Source of the DNA: Poriferisodalis sp965203655
GTDB lineage: Bacteria > Actinomycetota > Acidimicrobiia > Acidimicrobiales > Poriferisodalaceae
Length of the DNA: 64,000 nt
Assembly (NCBI RefSeq): GCF_965203655.1
Contig: NZ_CBDBDD010000004.1
Coordinates: forward strand, 124,001 to 188,000
Direction of reading: 5' to 3'
Every line of letters begins with the position of its first letter. Positions within the stretch are counted from its first letter, which is position 1. The position numbers and the translations under genes were made by a program. Under the pieces are notes generated by a model. It was not told the origin of the DNA. It was given only the letters and a program-made list of their open reading frames with translations, and made no database searches. Below are positions 1 through 8,378 of this stretch, in pieces.

Positions 1-532
1 GCGACCAGTCGACGAGGTCCATCTTGTTGACCGCCACCACCACCTGGCCGATGCCCAGCAGGCTGGCGATGTAGCTGTGGCGCTTGGTCTGGGGCAGCAC
101 GCCGTGGCGGGCGTCGATCAGGATCACCGCCAGATCGCACGTCGAGGCACCCGTCGCCATGTTGCGGGTGTACTGGGGGTGCCCCGGCGTGTCGGCGATG
201 ATGAACGTGCGGCGGGCCGTGGAGAAGTAGCGGTAGGCCACGTCGATGGTGATGCCCTGCTCGCGCTCGGCGCGCAGGCCGTCCATGAGCAGCGCCAAGT
301 CGACCCCCTCGCCCGCCGAGCCGTGGGCCGCCGAGTCAGCTTCGAGGCTGGCGAGCACGTCCTCGTAGATCAGCTGCGAGTCATGCAGCAGCCGTCCAAT
401 CAGGGTCGACTTGCCGTCGTCCACGCTGCCGCACGTCAGCAGGCGCAGCAGGTCCTTCTGCCGATGCGAGGCCAAGTACGCCTCGACATCCGACCCGTCG
501 AGGTCGTCAGTGCCGGGCAGCTCAGAGGCCAT
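1..532 (-). CDS. cysN: sulfate adenylyltransferase subunit 1 (CysN), 5' part
   Basis: This is the GTPase subunit of ATP sulfurylase, which with CysD makes adenosine 5'-phosphosulfate (APS) from ATP and sulfate. The frame opens at ATG 532 and runs off the left edge, so only about 177 N-terminal residues are visible. They contain the GTPase signatures in order: CGSVDDGKST (P-loop), the switch region EQGITIDVAYRYF, DTPGH (G3) and NKMD (G4). The start codon overlaps the cysD stop (ATGA), which implies translational coupling. Whether an APS kinase domain (CysNC) follows cannot be seen. The family assignment is firm. Confidence 0.96.
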   Translation of the reverse strand, partial: MASELPGTDDLDGSDVEAYLASHRQKDLLRLLTCGSVDDGKSTLIGRLLHDSQLIYEDVLASLEADSAAHGSAGEGVDLALLMDGLRAEREQGITIDVAYRYFSTARRTFIIADTPGHPQYTRNMATGASTCDLAVILIDARHGVLPQTKRHSYIASLLGIGQVVVAVNKMDLVDWS

Positions 533-1455
533 CAGAAGTACCCCTCACGCTTCTTCTGCTCCATGGAACCCGACTGGTCGAAGTCGATGACGCGGCCTTC
601 CCGCTCGGAGCGGGTGGCCACCAGCATCTCGCCGATGATCTCCGGCAGCGTGGTGGCCGTCGACTCGATGGCACCCGACAGCGGGTAGCAGCCCAGCGTG
701 CGAAACCGCACCAGCCGCTGCTCGGCCACCTCGCCCTCATCGAAGACGAACCGGTCGTCGTCCACCATGATCAGCACGCCGTCACGCTCCACCACCGGCC
801 GCTCGGCCGCGAAGTACAGCGGCACGATCGGGATCTGCTCGACGTGGATGTACTGCCACACGTCGAGCTCGGTCCAGTTGCTCATCGGGAACACCCGGAT
901 CGACTCGCCCTGGTTGACCCGGCCGTTGTAGAGATTCCACAGCTCGGGTCGCTGGTTCTTGGGGTCCCAGCGGTGATGGGCGTCGCGGAAGCTGAACACC
1001 CGCTCCTTGGCCCGTGACTTCTCCTCGTCGCGCCGGGCGCCACCGAACGCCGCATCGAACCGGCCGGCGTCCAGCGCCTGGCGCAGCGCTTGGGTCTTCA
1101 TGATGTCGGTGTAGTTCTTCGACCCGTGATCGAAGGGATTGATGCCCTGCGCGACCCCCTCAGCGTTGGTGTGCACGATCAGTTCGAAGCCGATCTCGTC
1201 GGCCATCCGCTGGCGGAACGAGATCATCTCGCGGAACTTCCACGTCGTATCTACGTGCAGCAGCGGGAACGGGATCCTGCCGGGATAGAACGCCTTGCGG
1301 GCCAGGTGCAGCAGCACCGAGGAGTCCTTGCCGATCGAGTACAGCATGACCGGCCGCTCGCACTGGGCGACCACCTCGCGCATGATCCCGATCGCCTCGG
1401 ATTCGAGCTGCTGCAGGTGGGTCAGCCGCAGCTCGGTGGGCAGCGTTGCGCTCAT
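532..1455 (-). CDS. cysD: sulfate adenylyltransferase subunit 2 (CysD)
   Basis: This is the catalytic PP-loop subunit of ATP sulfurylase (307 aa, usual length about 300). The pyrophosphatase loop SIGKDS is at residues 40-45 in the context VMLYSIGKDSSVLLHLARKAF. The family blocks FDAAFGGARRDEEKSRAKER and PMSNWTELDVWQYI follow. The start at 1455 (MSATLPTEL) was chosen over an upstream in-frame ATG because it overlaps the stop of the preceding gene (ATGA) and matches the family N-terminus. It is the third gene of a four-gene operon whose first two genes are a DUF1214 protein and a sulfotransferase fusion. Confidence 0.97.
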   Translation of the reverse strand: MSATLPTELRLTHLQQLESEAIGIMREVVAQCERPVMLYSIGKDSSVLLHLARKAFYPGRIPFPLLHVDTTWKFREMISFRQRMADEIGFELIVHTNAEGVAQGINPFDHGSKNYTDIMKTQALRQALDAGRFDAAFGGARRDEEKSRAKERVFSFRDAHHRWDPKNQRPELWNLYNGRVNQGESIRVFPMSNWTELDVWQYIHVEQIPIVPLYFAAERPVVERDGVLIMVDDDRFVFDEGEVAEQRLVRFRTLGCYPLSGAIESTATTLPEIIGEMLVATRSEREGRVIDFDQSGSMEQKKREGYF

Positions 1456-3806
1456 TGCAGGCCCCTCGATTGCTCCACCATGACCTGGCTGGCTTCCCAC
1501 AGCTTGGCCCCGTTTGCGGGGTCGGCTGCACTCTCGGAAACCTGCTTGCGGTGCATCAGGTGCAGGTAGAGCCCGGTGGAGCTGCCGGCCTCGGGCGCGC
1601 AGCACAGCCAGACGATGGGCTCGATGGCGTCATCAGGCGACCGGAAGAACAGTCGAAGCAACGGGTCGACGACCGATCGGAGCGGCGCAGGCGCGCCGCG
1701 GGTGATGTTGGTGGCGACGCCTCCCGGGCACAGTGCATGCACTGCTATCTCGACTTCATGGTGCTCGGGATCGCGGAGGCCTTCGTCGGCTTCGCCGGGG
1801 CGATTCAGCCGGCGCGACAACTCCGTGGCGTAGGTACACAGTGCGAGCTTGCTCAAGCCGTAGTGCCGCATGCTGTCCTTCATGCCATAGGAGGCGAACT
1901 CGCCGAGGCAATCGAAATCGATGGCTGCGCCGGATCGGTGCGCTTCCGAAGAGACGAACACGATCCGTGGCGGGTCACCCCCCGGAACCGCCGGAACAAC
2001 AACGCCGTCGGACAGCCAGCGGTCGATCATCACCCGGTTAGCCAGGAAATGGACGGCGAACATCTCGTCGTAACCCTGCGCAGAGCGCCTCGCGGCGGGC
2101 GTCATCAGGCCGGCATTCATCAGCGCGATGTCGATGCGGACGCCTCGATCACGCAGCTCATCGCAGCAACGGTGCACCGACCGGAGATCAGCAAGGTCGA
2201 CCTCGACCAGCTCCACTGTCTCCGAGCCGGACTCGCGCTTGATCTCCTCGCAGACGCCGTCATGTCCGGGGCGGCAGGCCAGGATCATGCGGCCGCCACG
2301 CCGTGCGAGCTCTACGGCGGCTGCCCTGCCGAGGCCGCTGTTGGCCCCGGTCACCAGGCAGGTCTTGCCGTCGATCCTCACGTCGTCGGCGACTGCTTCG
2401 ATATCCGGCGCCGTGGGATTGCGGAGGTCACGGACAGCCGTGGCCAGGGCACCGACGAAGCCGCGGTCGCCGATCCCGCGTTCCGGCAGTCCCTCGGATG
2501 CAGGCTTCTCGCCCTCGGTCGACGATGACGGCGGGGCATCGGCGTCCGCCGGTAGGCGCCGGTCGCTTTCGAAGGGGATCGTGTATGCCTCGCGGTAGGC
2601 AGCGAACGTCTCGTCGATTCCTTGCTCAGTCAGCTCGAAGTCTTCGAGTTGGTAATCGTGCGTGCCGAAACGGTTCTGGGGGTTCGCCGCCAGGTACTGC
2701 TCGGCTTGGCGTTCGGCTGTGCCGTCGAAGCCGACGCCGGCCGCTTCGCACACGCGCTGCGCCTCACCGATCGGGTCGGTCATCAGGTCGTAGTACGACA
2801 CGTCGACGAACTGACCGGCTGGTGACCCGGCTCGAACCTGCATGGCCCGCTGCACCATCCGCTGCGTCTTGCGGCACCAGTGCCGGCCGATCTCCGCAGC
2901 ATTGACCGAATCGCTGAAGATGCCGTGGCCGTGGGCGACCATGCTGCAAAACGAGGCCAACGTGACACGGGGGTCGCGGTGGGCCTGGACCACCGTGGCG
3001 CTCCCGAATGACTTGCAGAAGGCGTCGAGGAACTCCAGGTGGTGGGGAGTCTTGAGCACCCAGGCACCGGTGGCCCGCTGCCACGCAAGGACCTGCAGCA
3101 CCCGGCGGAGGAATTCGTAGTTCTGGGTGTGGTCGTGATCTTCCAGCCAGCGGGAATAGCTGGGCACCGTCATGGTGGCCTCGGCTGTCTGGCTCATGAA
3201 GTTCAGGTCGAGCAGCAGGACGTCCTCTTCGGCCTGGTCGTGCCCCACCGGGTGGATCGCCTGAAAATCGGGCGCCAGGTACGAGACGGTCCGCTGGGCG
3301 AGCATCGCACGCCACCTGCGGGACCGCTCGGAGCGTTCTGCGGTCTCGCCCGTCGCCACCGGCACGAGCGCCTCGGCGCCGGTGATGCCCCGGATCTGAG
3401 GGTGCGAGCACAGCAGCCGCTGCAACAGGGTGGTGCCGGTGCGCTGCAATCCGGTGACCAGGATGATCGTGCCCAGATCGATGTCTTCGATCTCGGGGTG
3501 CCGCGTCACCAGGTCCTGAATCCGCAAGCGCTGCACCAGCGCATCGGTGAGCCGTGACTTCTGGATCACCCGCCCGACCGGAGTGAGCCGGGCCTCGTCG
3601 TTGATCGACGCCACGAGCACGCCGAGAGCTTCGGCGTGACCGTCGTCGCCGAAATCGCTGAGACCGGTCTTGCGTCGCGCTGCAGCCCGAAGCGCGTCGA
3701 CATCCAGGCGATCTGGCAGTCCGAAACTCGCGCCGGCCTCGCTGAGCCGGTTGAAGGCTCGCACCCCCAGCGGACGGTAAGGGTGTTCGTAGTCGGTGGA
3801 GGTCAT
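1452..3806 (-). CDS. sulfotransferase / short-chain dehydrogenase fusion protein
   Basis: This 784-aa protein holds two enzymes in one chain. Residues about 1-410 are a sulfotransferase: the 5'-phosphosulfate-binding loop TGLQRTGTTLLQRLL is at about 118-132 and the 3'-phosphate-binding segment HRDPRVTLASFCSMV at about 276-290. After a polar, low-complexity linker (about 412-475), residues 476-784 are an SDR with the cofactor motif TGANSGLG (486-493), the NAG motif (564-566), a serine at 619/620 and YGLSK (649-653). The start at 3806 overlaps the stop of the upstream gene, and the stop overlaps the cysD start. The family roles suggest that an alcohol made or consumed by the SDR is the sulfate acceptor or donor product, with PAPS supply coupled to cysDN. 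The substrate is unknown; a steroid or other lipid is plausible. Confidence 0.9.
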   Translation of the reverse strand: MTSTDYEHPYRPLGVRAFNRLSEAGASFGLPDRLDVDALRAAARRKTGLSDFGDDGHAEALGVLVASINDEARLTPVGRVIQKSRLTDALVQRLRIQDLVTRHPEIEDIDLGTIILVTGLQRTGTTLLQRLLCSHPQIRGITGAEALVPVATGETAERSERSRRWRAMLAQRTVSYLAPDFQAIHPVGHDQAEEDVLLLDLNFMSQTAEATMTVPSYSRWLEDHDHTQNYEFLRRVLQVLAWQRATGAWVLKTPHHLEFLDAFCKSFGSATVVQAHRDPRVTLASFCSMVAHGHGIFSDSVNAAEIGRHWCRKTQRMVQRAMQVRAGSPAGQFVDVSYYDLMTDPIGEAQRVCEAAGVGFDGTAERQAEQYLAANPQNRFGTHDYQLEDFELTEQGIDETFAAYREAYTIPFESDRRLPADADAPPSSSTEGEKPASEGLPERGIGDRGFVGALATAVRDLRNPTAPDIEAVADDVRIDGKTCLVTGANSGLGRAAAVELARRGGRMILACRPGHDGVCEEIKRESGSETVELVEVDLADLRSVHRCCDELRDRGVRIDIALMNAGLMTPAARRSAQGYDEMFAVHFLANRVMIDRWLSDGVVVPAVPGGDPPRIVFVSSEAHRSGAAIDFDCLGEFASYGMKDSMRHYGLSKLALCTYATELSRRLNRPGEADEGLRDPEHHEVEIAVHALCPGGVATNITRGAPAPLRSVVDPLLRLFFRSPDDAIEPIVWLCCAPEAGSSTGLYLHLMHRKQVSESAADPANGAKLWEASQVMVEQSRGLQ

Positions 3807-4990
3807 GACGATCGCAGGCTGGCGAGCTTGACCACCCGGCACGCCGGTTGGGGGTGCTCGTTGGCCCGAACCCAGCGGAAGCACATGGTGCCGAAGGTAT
3901 GGCCGGCGGTCTGCAGCCAGTTGGGCAGGCCCGGGTCGTCGTGCGCAACGACGAGACGCACCGAGCCGTCGTCCTCGTACCGGGCGAGATGCATGTTGGT
4001 GTGGACGGTGAAGTGGCGATAATCCAACGACTCCATCCAGTAGTTGTTCAGCTGGAAGTTCCAGTGCTCGCATGCCGGCGGCATGACCTCGATCACCAGC
4101 GCCTCGTCGGGTTCGAGCGCCCAGTGGCTGTGGTAGTAGGCGATGTTGGGGTCGCCTCCCGCGGCCAACGAGGTATCGGGGTCGAATCTGGGCAGCTCGT
4201 TGCTGTGCTTGGAGAAATCACGGGCCCACTTGGCGAACAGCAGCGGTGCGCCCATCACCAGCGCTCCGGCCTTGCCGAGCCCTTCGTCGAGCGACGCTGC
4301 CGTGAGATGCGAAGGCTGGCCTTCGGTTGGGGTGCAATTGATGCGTTCGATCGACAGATCTGCCGGTGTTTCGGAGCCGCGGTCCCCGAAGGTCTGGCGC
4401 ACCACCAGGGCACCGGTCTCGGGAGTCATCGGAAGCCAGTTCCCGCTCTGCGGGCTGCTGCTGAGCACCAGCTCGAAGCGGCCGTCGGCATCCATCTCGA
4501 TCTGGTCGGATTCGATGTAGCCGGTGGGGGGCAGCCCGCCTCCCTGGCCGTAGTTGCCCGACTGGGTCCCGAAGCTCAGGTAGGCGATGGTGTTGCGCTG
4601 TCCGGTGATCCTGTAGTCGTAGGTGCCGTCGAGCGAAGCCGTCAGGTAGAAGTTGTCGGGATTGTCGGCACCCATCTTGGTGTTCTCGTTGACCACGCGA
4701 TGCAGCACGGGCGTCTTGGGGTCGGCGTGCTCGACGAAGGCCATCAGGCCTGCCCTCGTGATGCGGCTGAGGTAGCGGTATCCCTCCGCTTGGCTGAAGG
4801 GGTCCTGCGGTGCCCCTGGGAAGCTCAGCGCAGCGCCCGCCGCTTTGAGCGAGTCGCAGAACTCGTTCCACGACTGGCCGCTTGTGACGCGCCGTTCAGC
4901 CACGTCGTCGTCGGTGACGCCTCGAACCTGCCGCAGGAGCTGGGTGGCTTTCCGGAACGCGGCCAGCAATCCGATGACAATGCGTCGCAT
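3803..4990 (-). CDS. DUF1214 domain protein
   Basis: This 395-aa protein has the C-terminal signature of DUF1214/DUF1254-type proteins: YHSHWALEPDEALVIEV, then CEHWNFQLNNYWMESLDYR. No enzymatic residues can be assigned. The N-terminus has one short hydrophobic stretch (IVIGLLAAF) but no clear signal peptide. It is the first gene of the operon that continues with the sulfotransferase-SDR fusion and cysDN, and its TGA overlaps the next ATG. Members of this family often sit beside lipid and steroid catabolic genes, so a role in handling the hydrophobic substrate of the fusion enzyme is a guess. The start at 4990 faces hicA 62 bases away. Confidence 0.85.
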   Translation of the reverse strand: MRRIVIGLLAAFRKATQLLRQVRGVTDDDVAERRVTSGQSWNEFCDSLKAAGAALSFPGAPQDPFSQAEGYRYLSRITRAGLMAFVEHADPKTPVLHRVVNENTKMGADNPDNFYLTASLDGTYDYRITGQRNTIAYLSFGTQSGNYGQGGGLPPTGYIESDQIEMDADGRFELVLSSSPQSGNWLPMTPETGALVVRQTFGDRGSETPADLSIERINCTPTEGQPSHLTAASLDEGLGKAGALVMGAPLLFAKWARDFSKHSNELPRFDPDTSLAAGGDPNIAYYHSHWALEPDEALVIEVMPPACEHWNFQLNNYWMESLDYRHFTVHTNMHLARYEDDGSVRLVVAHDDPGLPNWLQTAGHTFGTMCFRWVRANEHPQPACRVVKLASLRSS

Positions 4991-5026
4991 GGCGTAGGTC
5001 TACCGACAAATCCCTTTGCGCCGGTC

Positions 5027-5044
5027 GTCTAGGTTTGCCTAGAC
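5027..5044. promoter_or_regulatory. inverted repeat, candidate HicAB operator
   Basis: The perfect 7-base inverted repeat GTCTAGG-TTTG-CCTAGAC ends 8 bases before the hicA start codon. It lies in the 61-base gap between divergent genes, so it could control hicAB, the DUF1214-sulfotransferase operon, or both. HicB antitoxins are known to repress their own operons through such repeats. The binding here is inferred. Confidence 0.55.
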
Positions 5045-5051
5045 AACAAAC

Positions 5052-5273
5052 GTGCCGAAAAGGACCGAGCTAGTGCGCCAAGTCCGACGGCTCGCCGATA
5101 GATATGGCTGCACAGCAATAATCCTGCGCCAAGGAAAGCACGAGATCTGGGAGTGTGCCGGCTTCAGGTTCCCGATTCCGAGGCATCGAGAAATTGCAGA
5201 CGGAACCGCACGGACGATCCTTGGCAAGCTGGAAGAGCATCTTGAACAAGTGGCGCCGGGAGAAGACTCATGA
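5052..5273 (+). CDS. hicA: HicA-like mRNA interferase toxin
   Basis: This 73-aa protein has the HicA double-stranded-RNA-binding fold signature. QGKHEIW contains the catalytic-type histidine (H30), followed by FPIPRHREIADGTARTILGKL, which matches the family pattern 'IPRH.EI..GT...IL'. HicA toxins cleave mRNA and are held by HicB. The start is GTG. The stop overlaps the next ATG by four bases (ATGA), the usual toxin-first order of hicAB. A perfect inverted repeat lies just upstream. Confidence 0.88.
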   Translation: MPKRTELVRQVRRLADRYGCTAIILRQGKHEIWECAGFRFPIPRHREIADGTARTILGKLEEHLEQVAPGEDS

Positions 5274-5503
5274 GCGCACCATTTCGAGCAGTTGCAGAAC
5301 GAAACGGTGACTGGTGGGAGATCGAGATCATCTCGGGCCTGCCTCGCAACGTCCTTGGTGTCAGTCAAGCCCGCCGCAAGAGCGATGTTGAACGAGTTGC
5401 GCGAAGTGTGGTCGCCGAACTACTCGATGTCGGGTCCGACGGCATCGAGATCGACATCGAGTTCAGGCCGGCATCTGATCGCGGTACGACTGCCGTCGCC
5501 TAG
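5270..5503 (+). CDS. hicB: HicB-like antitoxin
   Basis: This 77-aa partner overlaps hicA by four bases. The N-terminus (FRAVAERNGDWWEIEI) matches the small RNase-H-like beta sheet of HicB. The remainder (ARRKSDVERVARSVVAELL) fits the following helix, and the charged tail EIDIEFR may give a last strand. No separate ribbon-helix-helix or HTH DNA-binding domain is visible, so this is a short HicB. Autoregulation through the 5027-5044 repeat would need the small fold itself or another factor. The identification rests mainly on size, order and the partner. Confidence 0.8.
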   Translation: MSAPFRAVAERNGDWWEIEIISGLPRNVLGVSQARRKSDVERVARSVVAELLDVGSDGIEIDIEFRPASDRGTTAVA

Positions 5504-5573
5504 CAGGCCTAGCGCCGACCTGACCTCGTCCCAAGGGACATAGCCGTCCAAGACGGCAGCACAACAGTTGCTG

Positions 5574-6332
5574 CTACGGCGCTGGTCGGAACCGGTGGGC
5601 GGCCATGGCGTGGTACAGCGGCAGGCTGCGCTCGTACATCTCCGCCAGGCGGGGCGAGTCGTCCAGCGGTGGGTACTCGGTGCGTGGCGTCGTGATGCCG
5701 GAGCTCTGACGCAGCGCGTCGTGCCACGGCCCGGTGCCCTCGCCGTACCAGCTGACCTCGGCGCGCTCGCCCGGTTCCCACACCAGCGCTTCGGCCATGA
5801 ACTCGATGCCGACCGCTGCGCAATAGGCCCGGGTGGTGCCCTGGGGATCGCCGGTCAGATCGGCGGCATCAATGACTGGCGGGGGAGCGCCGTCGCGCTC
5901 AGCGATCCGGCAGAACAAGCGGTGAAGCGATTCGAACCCGACCTCGTCCCACGTGCAGTCGGGCCAGTGATGGCCAAGACCCTGCACGACCCGCTCCGGG
6001 TCACGGATAAGAAAGGTGTGGGTCATTGCGGCGAGCTTGCGGTCGTCGAGGTCGTGCTCGACGGAGTAGGCGAAGTCCTTCACGAACACGTTGTGTGACT
6101 GCGAGAGTTCCGAGAGGCGGTCCCAGAGCGCTGCATAGGTGTGGCCGGGACGCGCCTCGACTTGGGCGTCGCGCTGCGACTGGCGGTCTGCGCCGTAGTA
6201 GTAGAGCTCGTTCCACGGCTCGTGGAAGCATTCGAAATCGCCCCGCTGGCGCATCATCCATTCGAATGCCGTGGAAACCGAGCGCGGCGTGGCCCACAGT
6301 GTCAGGAACATCGGGCCGTCTCTCGGCGCCAC
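5574..6332 (-). CDS. sulfotransferase-family protein
   Basis: This 252-aa protein begins with MFLTLWATPRSVSTAFEW, a sulfotransferase-type 5'-phosphosulfate loop (TPRSVSTAF). The next part carries FHEPWNELYYYG. A second conserved segment, HTFLIRDPERVVQGL, supplies the RDP phosphate-binding element. Proteins of this class are annotated as sulfotransferase-like, and sometimes loosely as branched-chain aminotransferase-like. The start may be Met-8 (6311) rather than 6332. The gene follows the hydroxylase-like gene at 6361-7374 by 28 bases on the same strand, so hydroxylation followed by sulfation is an attractive but unproven pairing. Confidence 0.8.
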   Translation of the reverse strand: MAPRDGPMFLTLWATPRSVSTAFEWMMRQRGDFECFHEPWNELYYYGADRQSQRDAQVEARPGHTYAALWDRLSELSQSHNVFVKDFAYSVEHDLDDRKLAAMTHTFLIRDPERVVQGLGHHWPDCTWDEVGFESLHRLFCRIAERDGAPPPVIDAADLTGDPQGTTRAYCAAVGIEFMAEALVWEPGERAEVSWYGEGTGPWHDALRQSSGITTPRTEYPPLDDSPRLAEMYERSLPLYHAMAAHRFRPAP

Positions 6333-6360
6333 TCATGCAGGCTCGCGCTGGTCTGCCGTC

Positions 6361-7374
6361 TCATGATGTTCCGGCCCGCTTGCGGGAACGGTGAGACAGC
6401 GCTGCAGCGCCCTCTGGCGTTCCGTCGTGGAACGCACCGATCAGCTCGTCCAGCGGCGACTCGTAACCCCCGTAGTTGCATTCGATGAAGCGGTGGTGGA
6501 TCTGGTGGTGGAAATCGCCTAGCTCGAACCGCGCTTGGCGACGGGTCCGCGGCCCCAGCAGCAGTGCGTCGTAACCGGTGTGCGACAGAGGTGCCCCGAG
6601 GCCGTGGTGCATCATCATGAAACACAGGTGCAGCGGGTGCGACGGCACGAGGAACAGCAGCACCACGTCGGAGAAGAGCACGAGGTGCTCGACGGGGTGC
6701 ATCGAGAGCCCAGACCACGGGCCGACATTGGTGTTGCGGTGGTGCCACGAGTGGATGTGACGGTAAGCCGGGCCGGTGTGCAGCAGCCGGTGGTGGGTTG
6801 AGAAATACAGGATCGACCACCACGGGATGACCACTAGGAACAGCACGAACCAGACAGGGTTGCTCTCGAAGGTGAACAGGCGTGCGTGCCCATTGGCGTA
6901 CGCCCACAGCAGCAACGACTCGAAGCCAGTCCAGATCAGCACGGCCGGCACGAGCGTGAGGAAGACGTTCTCCCTCACCTGGTTGCCGAACAGGAACACC
7001 CGCCTGTTCCGGCCGAACGGGCGGGAGTCGTAGCGCAGGCCATCGCCCTGGCGACGCACGACGTAGAACCAGACATGCAGCCCACCGGCGACGAGTGTCA
7101 CCAGGATCAGGTTGCGAAGCCAGATTCCGAAGATCCAGCCGAATTCGAGGCTCTCCGTGCGTTCGAGCGACGGCATGAACCACGCCCAGACGGCGAACGC
7201 CACTGCGAGCATGAAGAAGCGGGACCGCAGCGGCAGCCATGTGCGCCCGAGGTGCTTCGCAATGGCGCCCGGTCGGGGAGGCCAGTGCAGGAATGGTGCC
7301 GTGCGCAGCGGCAACTCCGGCGCGAAGTTCCACATCGCGCGGCCGCCGTCAGGCGACGATGACGTCAAGGGCAT
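6361..7374 (-). CDS. sterol desaturase / fatty acid hydroxylase family membrane protein
   Basis: This di-iron membrane oxygenase family member (337 aa from the chosen ATG) carries the histidine clusters HHRLLH, HSWHHRN and FHHQIHH in the usual order. Several hydrophobic segments surround them, including FFMLAVAFAVWAWF and PVWFVLFLVVIPWW. Members hydroxylate or desaturate sterols, carotenoids or acyl chains. ATG 7374 was preferred over the in-frame GTG at 7398 because a G-rich Shine-Dalgarno-like run precedes it. It is transcribed toward the sulfotransferase-like gene and diverges from a cupin gene. Confidence 0.88.
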   Translation of the reverse strand: MPLTSSSPDGGRAMWNFAPELPLRTAPFLHWPPRPGAIAKHLGRTWLPLRSRFFMLAVAFAVWAWFMPSLERTESLEFGWIFGIWLRNLILVTLVAGGLHVWFYVVRRQGDGLRYDSRPFGRNRRVFLFGNQVRENVFLTLVPAVLIWTGFESLLLWAYANGHARLFTFESNPVWFVLFLVVIPWWSILYFSTHHRLLHTGPAYRHIHSWHHRNTNVGPWSGLSMHPVEHLVLFSDVVLLFLVPSHPLHLCFMMMHHGLGAPLSHTGYDALLLGPRTRRQARFELGDFHHQIHHRFIECNYGGYESPLDELIGAFHDGTPEGAAALSHRSRKRAGTS

Positions 7375-7430
7375 CGCATCACCCCCGAGCAACCCCACGC
7401 TGCTGCCGTCAGGCCTGTCAGCCTGCTACC

Positions 7431-7442
7431 TACACCAGTGTA
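7431..7442. promoter_or_regulatory. short inverted repeat TACAC-CA-GTGTA
   Basis: This perfect 5-base inverted repeat with a 2-base spacer lies in the 120-base gap between the divergent hydroxylase and cupin genes. It has the size of a half-operator for a TetR- or GntR-type repressor. No regulator gene adjoins it, so the assignment is weak. Confidence 0.3.
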
Positions 7443-7494
7443 TGTTCGGAAATGAGGTCGCCGACCGCCATTTCACAGCCCAAAACGGGGCAGC

Positions 7495-7923
7495 ATGAGC
7501 GAACCGCAGTTCAACGAGCACGGGGCCGAGGTCACGGGCCGGCGCATCTTTCGCTGGGATGAACTCGACACGACGCGCTGGGATGCCGATCGGGTTGAGG
7601 CGCAGATCGTGACCGGCGAGCACATGCATCTGATCCGGGCGGTCTACGAGCCAGGTGCGACATATGAGATGCACAGCCATCCCCACGAGCAGTTCAGCCT
7701 GCTGCTGTCGGGCCGCATGCTCCTGACGGTGGGCGGCGAGACCCGCGAGATCGGGCCCGGTGACGGCTGGTACGCGCCGGGCGGTGTTCCCCACGGCGGC
7801 GAGGTGCTCGGTGACGAACCGGCCGTCTTCATCGACGTCTACTCGCCGGCGACCACCTGGATCCTCGATGTGTTCGCCCAAGGCCGGCGTGTCCAGGGGA
7901 ACCAGGCTCCGCCTGCCGAATGA
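7495..7923 (+). CDS. cupin domain protein
   Basis: This 142-aa single-domain cupin has motif 1 MHSHPHEQFSLLLSG (metal ligands H, H and a Q/E position) and motif 2 GPGDGWYAPGGVPHGGEV. It is probably a metal-binding small-molecule enzyme or sensor; the substrate cannot be inferred. It is divergent from the desaturase-like gene and has no signal peptide. Confidence 0.85.
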   Translation: MSEPQFNEHGAEVTGRRIFRWDELDTTRWDADRVEAQIVTGEHMHLIRAVYEPGATYEMHSHPHEQFSLLLSGRMLLTVGGETREIGPGDGWYAPGGVPHGGEVLGDEPAVFIDVYSPATTWILDVFAQGRRVQGNQAPPAE

Positions 7924-7973
7924 CTCGGCGGCGCACCGACAACCGGTGCGCAAAAGTCTGAGAAGCTAGGGAG

Positions 7974-8363
7974 ATGGGCGAGCCGACGGCACCGCAGGCC
8001 CAGCCGGTTGAGGGGCGGAGCTTTCCGACCACGGCGCGCGGCGCACGGCCGACGTTCTTCGATGACGATGGCGCGACCGATGCGGTCCTGGCGATCGTGA
8101 CGGCGCTCGCAGCCGAGGTGTGGGCGCTGCGTGAGCGGCAAGCCACGCTCGAAGCGGTGCTCGCACAAGCCGGCATCGACGCCACGGCAGCGATCGAGGC
8201 GTACCGGCCCGACGGCGACGAGACCGCAGCCCGAGCTGCGGAAGCGGCCGCGTTCGCCGGTCGCGTCTACCGCGTCTTCGAGGAGATGCGCGAAGAGGCG
8301 ATGGCCGGCGAGACACAGGACCGGTATCTCCAGGTCGTCGATCGCGCATTCGCCGAGCTCTAG
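7974..8363 (+). CDS. hypothetical protein, helical
   Basis: This 129-aa protein has no recognised domain. It is alanine- and glutamate-rich. Residues about 35-70 (AVLAIVTALAAEVWALRERQATLEAVLAQAGI) read as one long helix, possibly coiled coil, and a second helical segment lies at about 85-128. Its stop is directly followed by the methyltransferase gene, so the two are probably co-transcribed, and it may be a partner of that enzyme. It starts 50 bases after the cupin gene. Confidence 0.65.
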   Translation: MGEPTAPQAQPVEGRSFPTTARGARPTFFDDDGATDAVLAIVTALAAEVWALRERQATLEAVLAQAGIDATAAIEAYRPDGDETAARAAEAAAFAGRVYRVFEEMREEAMAGETQDRYLQVVDRAFAEL

Positions 8364-8378
8364 ATGAGGGACAGCCAG

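Noticed and set aside
1446..2528. Long plus-strand open frame of 360 codons
   Set aside because: It is antisense to the sulfotransferase-SDR fusion and has no recognisable domain. High-GC DNA gives long open frames opposite real genes.
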